From: Trichopria drosophilae
Taxonomy: Eukaryota; Arthropoda; Insecta; Hymenoptera; Diapriidae
Length of the DNA stretch: 64,000 bases
Assembly (NCBI GenBank): GCA_030407085.1
Contig: CM059582.1
Location: 72,998,501 to 73,062,500, forward strand
Direction of reading: 5' to 3'
The position numbers were made by a program, and so were the translations under genes. Under the pieces are notes generated by a model that worked only from the letters and a program-made list of their open reading frames with translations, was not told the origin of the DNA and searched no databases. Below, one piece after another: positions 57,260 through 64,000 of the stretch. Numbering within the stretch: position 1 is the first letter of the stretch; each line of letters begins with the position of its first letter.

Positions 57260-60083
57260 TTGATTATATATTATCAGAATGTGCACTCCTTAAACAATAA
57301 ATTAAATTTCTTGAAGTCAAATCTTCACCAATTAACTGTGTCACCGGATATCATATTATTTACGGAAACTTGGCTGAAACCTCATACTGTGGACTCTGAA
57401 TTGGGACTTTTTGATTTTTCAATATACCGCCGAGATAAGCTTCCGGAAGATTCTTCGGTTTCTCGAAGAGGAGGAGTTTTAGCTGCCATCAGAAAGTCTA
57501 TTAATGTTACACGTCTAGAGCCTACAACATCTTCTGAATCGTTATTTCTTCAACTCGAATTGGCATCGACTAAAGTCATTCTCATTGTCGTTTATATACC
57601 ACCTGGATCATATTTTGATGTTTTTGAAGACTTTCTTACCACAGTTGATAATCTCTCATCACAGATGTCGGGGCACGAAATTATTGTGTGTGGTGATTCA
57701 ACCTTCCACACCTTCGGTGGGCGAACAATCCGCTTTCGATCGACGTGATTAATTATCTTACACCAGATCGTAAACGATGTGCAGAATTGGTTTATCGAAC
57801 CTTCTCCTTCTTGGGTCTTAGTCAACTTTATGAGGAACACCCTGGTAAAGGATATTCCCTGGATTTGCTGTTTGCACCAGATACTCACGTACGGAATCTC
57901 GGACTTCATGAACAGTTGCTGCAATCTGATGAATATCATTCGGCGTCTTTTTTTGAAGTTTTTGTGCCTGTGAGTTCGAACTCACCGTATCGCGTGTTAA
58001 CTTTGGATTTTTTGCGTAGCAATTATGATGCAATTATTAATTGTCTTCGAGATATGGACTGGAATATATTGTTTTGTGATTTTAATGTTAATATTGATTT
58101 AGATAAATTTTATAATGTCCTTCATTCAGTAATTTATACTTTTATACTGCGTAAGAAGGCAATTACTAGTACGTGCCCTCTATGGTATTCCGCTGAACTA
58201 ATAGAACTTATTCGCGATAAGAAATTAGCACATATTAAATGGAAAAGTTCATATTTATATGCTGACTACTTGGCATTTAAATGCTTGCGTGCTAAATGTG
58301 TTAGGTTATCACGCTTCTCATACAAATCATATATTTGGGGTATTGAAAGAGGCATTCACAAAAATATTAGATCTGACTGGAACCATGTTAATAAAATAAA
58401 CAAAAATTCGGGTCTACCGGGAAATATGTTTTGGAATGACAAGCTAGCCACTGATAGTCACAGTATATACCTGATTTATTTTCTGCGTATTTTTCATCGG
58501 TTTATCGTACTCCATCGCCTTGTAGCATAAGCTCTGTACTTTGCGATATATTTATAGATTCGATCAGTTTCGCGGCGGAAGAATCAAAACTGGTTATAGC
58601 AAATTTGTAAGACAATGTCAACTCGGGTTCTGACTAGATTCCACCTTATTTCGTAAAACAATGTGCTAATGTGTTAATTGAACCCTTGCTGCTCCTCTTC
58701 AATAAATCTCTCCGTTCCGGTATATTTCCTAACGAGTGGAAATCCGCATTTATTTACCCCATCTTCAAGTCGGGTAATAATCGTGATATATCTAATTATA
58801 GACCAATATCGCTACTAAGTACTTCCCGTATAATTGTTGAGGAGCAGCATGGCTTTGTGCGCAGGCGCAACAATATCAATGGGCATAATATAATGGACAT
58901 ATAGTAAGGGCATACAAATCTTTTGCTATATAGCGACTATATAATTTCATCGTTTAAGCAGCAGTATCAAGTTCATTCGGTTTATTTCGATTTTTCGAAA
59001 GCCTTCGATTCTGTTAATCATTGTCTATTACTGTAAAAGGTTTGGAACTCTGGGATACGAGGTATATTCTTTTCTTGGCTCAAGTCATATTTGGTGGGTC
59101 GAACTGAGTCAGTGAGGATCTCTGGCGCTGTTTCTGGACCTGTTACAATTACATCTAGAGTCACTCAGGGTTCCCATCCTGGTCCTCTATTCCTTATTAT
59201 TTTAAGTAATGATCGACCTGGCTGTTTTAGATTAGCAAAATATCTGATGTGTGCGGATGAGATTAAACTCTTTTACACTATTAAAAGTCCAATGGACGCG
59301 TCGAAATTGAAAATGGACATTAATAATTTGTTTTGGTGGTCTCAAGAAAATGATCTACCCCTCAACTTAAAAAAATGTCGTGTAATTACCTTTTATAGGG
59401 GTAGATCTCATTTCATATATGATTATGTTCTAAATGATACTTCATTGACTTTAGGTGAATCCACGTTGTATCTAGGTGTCCTCTTTGACAAAACTCTGTC
59501 TTTGTCTGGACACATTAATTCAATTATTGTGCGAGCCCTACGTGTGTCTGGCTTTATAAAAAGGGTTACGATAGATTTTCATAAGCCTGAAACAATTGTA
59601 TACTCGTACAAAACGCTTGTTGTACTCATCCTAACATATGCGTCTGTTATCTAGTCGCCATTTACCCGAGCTATGTTTGCTCAGCTTGAGGCGGTACAGC
59701 ATAAAATATTAAGATATATTTCATATAAAACGAAAAATCCAATGCGTTTTGTTGATCATAATTATGAACCAATTATGACTGATTTAAATTTGATGTCTTT
59801 GCGGCAACTTCATTCATTCTATGATTATATATTTGCATTTAAAATCGCTCATAATTGGTTTAACTTTACTAGTGTATGTGCATTATTTGCTCATCGCGGG
59901 ATACTGTAAAACCTCCGAACTCCGCGTATTCTTTACGAATTACATAATTCTGCGAATTATGAATTGATTTCATCTGTCCATCGATTGCGACGCCGGTGGA
60001 ATATTGTTCCACCGCATCTAAGAGAATGTGAGTCTGTTAGTGCTTTTAAAGCACAAATTCGAGCCTTTGTTATGTGTACGTGA
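57260..60083 (+). pseudogene. ORF2 of the CR1-like LINE: endonuclease and reverse transcriptase (broken)
   Basis: Endonuclease: IIYYQNVHSLNNKL, ILFTETWL, LIVVYIPPGS and GDSTFHTFG (GDFN box, altered) at 57260-57720. After a frameshift near 57700 come YSLDLLFAP and SDEYHSASFF (the SDH box as SDEYH). [20 protein letters not shown] and YRPISLLS at 58720-58830, then FDFSKAFDSVNH near 58990 with the first catalytic Asp, then VTQGSHPGPLFLI. The catalytic box reads LMCADEIKLFY instead of YADD, so the second Asp is Glu and the Tyr is Cys. The C-terminus (59673-60083) has LRQLHSFYDYIF. Stops at 58528, 58902, 59034 and others break it. Confidence 0.88.
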
Positions 60084-60615
60084 TGCTAATTTAAAACTTT
60101 GATTATTTTTTTTTTATATGTTTTGTATAGGGTGCTGGTGTTTTACTTTGTATGTTTTCGTTTTCTTTACCGGCCAGGGCCTCTGGCCCGTTTAAATAAA
60201 TAAAAAAAAATGCTTTTCCGTACATTGAAATTTTAAACATTCTTTGAATCTGGCAGTATACAATTTAATTACGCCGACTTTCCTGCACGCTTTGCCCAGG
60301 CTCTCCCCCTTTTCAGGCATAAACTTCCTAACTACTTGTTTGTAAAATTTGTATAGTGGTGGTAAGTATATAGGTAAACCCCGATGTTTTTTCTACATAT
60401 TTTTATTTGGGTCATTACTTGGAAATAAAAAGAGAGGTTTGTTTAAAAACATGCATATCGTTCATTTATATAGAATTTGTTTCACAAGTTGCATCAGTCT
60501 TTAGATTACTTTGGCACTGAGCACATCAGTTTTTAATTATATTATCCAGAAGACAATTCGATAACTTTTGAAAATCTGCGTTTTATCTCGAAAAATGTCA
60601 TTTAAAGAGTGCTGA
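59689..60615 (+). repeat. Left arm of a large inverted duplication
   Basis: Pairs with 60765-61654. It includes the last ~500 bp of the CR1-like LINE and ~420 bp of flanking DNA. A ~70 bp segment at about 60440-60509 is present only in this arm. Confidence 0.85.
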
Positions 60616-60764
60616 AATCCATTCAAAAAACATACTACTCGTCGACTTAAGGTTTCTGAGGCAAGTTAAACGTGGCGATTTTATTTGCAGTAGTTATAGT
60701 ATTCATTGTTACAAGGATTTAAAAGATTTGGTTTCTAATAATTCAAAATGCTGCAGAATCCAGC

Positions 60765-61654
60765 ACTCTTTAAATGGCATTTTTCGAGATAAAAACGCAG
60801 ATATTCAAAGTTATCGAATAGTTTTTTGGATAATATAACTAAAAACTGATGTGCTCAGTGCCAAAGTAAACCTCTCTTTTTATTTCCATGTAATGACCCA
60901 AATAAAAATATGTAGAAAAAAACTTCGGGGTATACCTATATACTTACCACCACTATACAAATTTTACAAACAGTAGTTAGGAAGTTTATCTCTGAAAAGG
61001 AGGAGAGCCTGGGCAAAGGGTGAGGGAAAGTCGGCGTAATTTAATTGTATACTGCCAGATTCAAAGAATGTTTAAAATTTCAATGTACAGAAAAGCATTT
61101 CTTTTCTATTTATTTATTTAAACGGACTAGAGGTCCTTTTTACAAAACAAAGTAAAATAATCGATCGCCGGTAACGAAAACGAAAACATACAAAGTAAAA
61201 CAATAGCACCCTATACAAAACATATAAAAAAAAATAATCAGTCTTAAATTAGCATCATGTACACATAACAAAGGCACGAATTTGTGCTTTAAAAGCACTA
61301 ACAGACTTACACTCTCTTAGATGCGGTGGAATAATATTCCACACGCGTCGCAATCGATGGACAGATGAATTAAATTCATAATACGCAGAATTACACATTC
61401 GTAAAGAATACGCGGAGTTCGGAGGTTATACAGTATCTCGCGATCAGAAAATAATGCATATACACTAGTACAGTTAAAACCAATTACGAGCGATTTTAAA
61501 TGCAAATTTATAATCATAGAATGAATGAAGTTGCCGCAAAGACATCAAATTTAAATCAGTCATAATTGGTTCATAATTATGATCAACAAAACGCATTAGA
61601 TTTTTCTTTTAATATGAAATATATCTTAATATTTTATGCTGTACCGCCTCATGA
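60765..61654 (-). repeat. Right arm of the inverted duplication, with second LINE 3' end
   Basis: Inverse of 59689-60615. The LINE 3' end is repeated here on the minus strand (about 61100-61654), including a remnant coding stretch at 61517-61317. Because non-LINE flank is also duplicated, this is a segmental inverted duplication rather than an independent LINE insertion. The spacer 60616-60764 is single copy. Confidence 0.85.
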
Positions 61655-61756
61655 ATGATGCTGTTGATGACATGGATTACGAATAATAACACGATGATCT
61701 TAAGAAAAATGCTATTCAAGCATTAAATAGATTATTTCAATTATTTGGCCAAAGGG
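61655..61756. other. Short unique spacer
   Basis: About 100 bp between the inverted duplication and the 3' end of the next LINE. No features. Confidence 0.4.
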
Positions 61757-61894
61757 AAATTATAGTAGTATAAGTAGTATAAGTTTATTGACCCATAAGT
61801 GAATTACATAAAATTCTTGAGGGTAGAGTGCACCAAAAAATAATATAATTAGAACACAAATGGTACACAACGCTTACAATAAACTGAACTTATG

Positions 61895-62085
61895 AAACAA
61901 AATCGCACGCAATTACAATTACAGACGAGTAAGACTATACAGTTAAAAAACAAAATCGCACGCTATTTCAAGTGCAGACGAATAAGACTATACAATTGAA
62001 AAATAATATACTGTTCTTGTAAAAACAAAATCGCACGCAATTACAATTTCAGACGAGTGAGACTATACAATCAAAAAGCAAGGAT
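61895..62085 (-). repeat. Three tandem ~55 bp repeats in the LINE 3' UTR
   Basis: The block AACAAAATCGCACGC, then AGACGAGTAAGACTATACA occurs at about 61899, 61952 and 62030 with small differences. The last two copies are separated by ~25 bp of extra sequence. Confidence 0.82.
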
Positions 62086-62152
62086 AAAAACTAGGCCTAA
62101 TGTTATAAAACGACTGGACTGTGATTGCCATAATGTACAATAGAGAGAGAAA

Positions 62153-64000
62153 CTATAAATCCAGGAGAAATTGTCTCCTAGCGAAGCATGAGCTGACAAA
62201 TCCAAATAGGATTTTCAGCACACGAGGGTCGGCGGAGTGTAGCAAAAAGGCCACTATATTCTCTTCCGAACAGTTCGCCAAAATGCTACTACGACGGAGT
62301 CTGGATCTTGAAGGGGTAGAAAGGGGACAGTTGCACAGGATGTGAATTAAAGTCTCCCTTTCACCCGTGTTACAAATAGAGCATGGCTCATTCGGGTTAT
62401 ACGCGTAGAAGGTACTACCGACATAAAACGAACGCGAGAATATAGTGGCTGTTCTCAACTGTATTTTTAGGCGCAAGTGGGATATCTGGCAACGTTCCGG
62501 AGCAAGAGAGGCCAGTCCGTCGGAGAATTGCCTATATAGAGGCATCTGGATCGAGTCCGATTCGAAATAGCGTTTAAGGTCACGATTACGCTGAAGGGAG
62601 GCATAACTTTCGCAAGTGGTGGCCACCTTGGACTCCCAATTTGCTGCCGAAAAATCATCCCAAAGATTTTCGAATAGAGGCGAGCCTAGGACCAACCTTA
62701 ACTGAGTAAGCCAGTTTAGTGCCGAAACACCATTGTCTCTGGTACTAAGTTCATAAAGCCTTATTAATCCGAGTCGCCTCAAACTATCCGGTGGTTGCTG
62801 CAAATATTTAAGTACTAAATTTAACGCTCTACGCACTATCTCGACCGATATTGGATAAAGCCCCAATTCGAGACGCAAAAGGTAGGGCGGTGTCGACTTA
62901 GGGAGCTTAAGCCATTTTTTAAAAAACTCGACCTGCACCGATTCAAGAGAATTTAGATGGCCTAGGGCCCAGCAGGGAGCCGCATACAACAAGGTAGATA
63001 TAATGGAAGCACCGTAGAGTTTTAGGGCGGCACTGCTCGAATCACATCTAGCTGAAGCCATTATAGCCAAGACCGCCGCAGTGGCTTGGCGAGTCCTTGC
63101 TATAGCGTTTTCAGCCGCCTTCAGCCCACTCGCCGAAGAGGAGACGATTGATCCTAGGTAAGGATACGTGGCCGCAACTTCCACCTGCTGGTTTGCGTAG
63201 CAAAAATTTCTAGAAAAGGCGTCTAGAGGGCCGCCTCTTCTAAATACTATAATTTTAGTCTTAGATAGGTTGACTACAAGGTTGTTCAGATTGCAAAATG
63301 ACTCTAGCGTCCTCAGTTTCATTCTAAGGTCAGCAGGGGAATACGCGAAAATCGCCAGATCGTCAGCGAAGAGAAGCATCATGAGGTCGTATGTTGATGT
63401 GTAGTCGATTCCTCTTAAGCCTTGTTCACGAAAATATGACACGATGTCGGAGATATACGTAATAAAGAGCAGAGGACTCAAAATTTCCCCCTGCAGGACC
63501 CCCTCGGTCACCCTGACTCGGTCGGTAGAGCCACCCGCACATAGAATAGACGATTTAGCTGAATCGTAAAAGGCTTTAAGCACCCTAACCATTTTGGCGC
63601 TAATCCCTATATTGTATAACTTGTGCCAGAGTTTTGTGTGGGGAATCGAATCGAACGCTCTGCGGAAGTCAACAAAAAGGACATAGCACTTTGAGGCTTT
63701 TTTCCTAAGCTGAATCTGAATTGCTGCATTTAATGTAAAAATGTTGTCTTCCGCAGAGCGCCCTCTCCTAAATCCTGCTTGCTCTTCCGGGAGTATATTG
63801 CGCTGGGAGAGCCAATACTCCAGCCGCGCCGCAAGGACCTGCATAAATAATTTCGTTAAAGCGTTAGTTATGGCTATGGCACGGTAATTTTCAGGGTCTG
63901 AACGGTCACCCTTTTTGAAGAGCATGAAGAGATCAGCCACCATGCACCCCTCGGGTGGCAGCTCATTTACTACAATGACATTAAAAAGATCCAAAACATA
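62153..64000 (-). CDS. LINE ORF2 reverse transcriptase, partial at the window edge
   Basis: The frame is open for at least 613 codons without a stop and continues through the window end, so the true start lies outside. RT motifs: LFKKGDRSDPENYRAIAITN, EEQAGFRRGRSAEDN, VLFVDFRRAFDSIPH (first catalytic Asp), GVLQGEILSPLLFI, and catalytic LLFADDLAIFAYS. The thumb and a long helical region follow (YLGSIVSS, then SLLYAAPCWALG). Near the C-terminus is a zinc motif CSICNTGERETLIHILCNC (C-x2-C...H-x3-C type), found in several LINE clades. No RNase H is seen. Key catalytic residues are intact, so it may be recently active. Confidence 0.93.
   Translation of the reverse strand, partial: YVLDLFNVIVVNELPPEGCMVADLFMLFKKGDRSDPENYRAIAITNALTKLFMQVLAARLEYWLSQRNILPEEQAGFRRGRSAEDNIFTLNAAIQIQLRKKASKCYVLFVDFRRAFDSIPHTKLWHKLYNIGISAKMVRVLKAFYDSAKSSILCAGGSTDRVRVTEGVLQGEILSPLLFITYISDIVSYFREQGLRGIDYTSTYDLMMLLFADDLAIFAYSPADLRMKLRTLESFCNLNNLVVNLSKTKIIVFRRGGPLDAFSRNFCYANQQVEVAATYPYLGSIVSSSASGLKAAENAIARTRQATAAVLAIMASARCDSSSAALKLYGASIISTLLYAAPCWALGHLNSLESVQVEFFKKWLKLPKSTPPYLLRLELGLYPISVEIVRRALNLVLKYLQQPPDSLRRLGLIRLYELSTRDNGVSALNWLTQLRLVLGSPLFENLWDDFSAANWESKVATTCESYASLQRNRDLKRYFESDSIQMPLYRQFSDGLASLAPERCQISHLRLKIQLRTATIFSRSFYVGSTFYAYNPNEPCSICNTGERETLIHILCNCPLSTPSRSRLRRSSILANCSEENIVAFLLHSADPRVLKILFGFVSSCFARRQFLLDL

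Larger units (their letters stand above)
55484..60195 (+). mobile_element. CR1-like LINE, nearly full length but inactive
   Basis: ORF1 (55484-57240, interrupted), ORF2 endonuclease and RT (57260-60080), then a 3' UTR ending with GGCCTCTGGCCCGTTTAAAT and an A-rich tail near 60195. A PHD-like finger in ORF1 and the lack of RNase H fit the CR1 group, although a Jockey-type relation is not excluded. Several frameshifts and stops, a retroposed insert in ORF1 and an altered RT active site make it inactive. Its 3' end is part of a large inverted duplication. Confidence 0.85.
61757..64000 (-). mobile_element. LINE on the minus strand, partial, RT ORF open
   Basis: Contains the RT and C-terminus of ORF2, a 3' UTR with three tandem ~55 bp repeats and a tail of the form AATAAACTTATACTACTTATAC. 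It continues past the window edge. The single long ORF makes it the youngest-looking coding element in the window. Clade unresolved. Confidence 0.85.

Overview
This 64 kb window looks like heterochromatin-like insect DNA made almost entirely of decayed, nested transposable elements. No intact host gene, tRNA or rRNA gene is visible. Insect origin is inferred from the element mix: an errantivirus-like Ty3/gypsy element with an env gene, CR1/Jockey/R1-like LINEs, Penelope, Tc1/mariner-like, piggyBac-like, Transib-like and Chapaev-like elements. A hymenopteran host is a guess from the style of the first LINE and the mariner-like family. There are no operons; 'neighbours' here means nesting order and element structure.

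Layout: 0.9-4.15 kb, a decayed LINE (ORF1, APE endonuclease, YADD reverse transcriptase). 4.15-7.87 kb, a palindromic Tc1/mariner-like element with two divergent broken transposases. 7.93-16.37 kb, Ty3/gypsy element 1, with a full 5' LTR, PBS, gag, a canonical -1 frameshift heptamer, pol, an AT-hook ORF, a coiled-coil/Cys-His ORF, a PPT and a truncated 3' LTR. 16.86-21.17 kb, a minus-strand Penelope-like reverse transcriptase split by a 2.9 kb Chapaev-like transposon (ATTG duplication), which itself holds a LINE 3' tail. 21.93-33.69 kb, an 11.8 kb element with Transib-like ends (CACAG... termini, CGTCG duplication) filled by about 4.9 tandem copies of a 1,946 bp unit. 33.7-38.3 kb, AT-rich DNA with a 67 bp palindromic tandem repeat and a pair of overlapping CxxC ORFs.

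38.3-49.55 kb holds a minus-strand errantivirus-like element (LTR, PBS, gag, protease, RT, RNase H, integrase, env). Its pol carries an OTU-like domain and a macro-like domain between RNase H and integrase, the most striking protein-level observation here. Its env is split by a 1.6 kb foldback element, and its 3' LTR is missing. 49.6-54.2 kb is a scrapyard: foldback fragment, LINE fragment, LTR-element remnant, a piggyBac-like MITE with TTAA flanks, and an R1/I-type RNase H fragment. 55.5-60.2 kb is a CR1-like LINE with a PHD-like ORF1 interrupted by a dimeric retroposed insert with a 14 bp duplication. Its 3' end lies in a 2 kb inverted duplication (59.7-61.65 kb). 61.76-64.0 kb is a minus-strand LINE whose RT ORF is open for 613 codons and runs off the window.

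All calls come from reading motifs, reading frames and repeats by eye. Superfamily names resting on termini and target duplications alone (Transib, Chapaev, piggyBac) are inferences.
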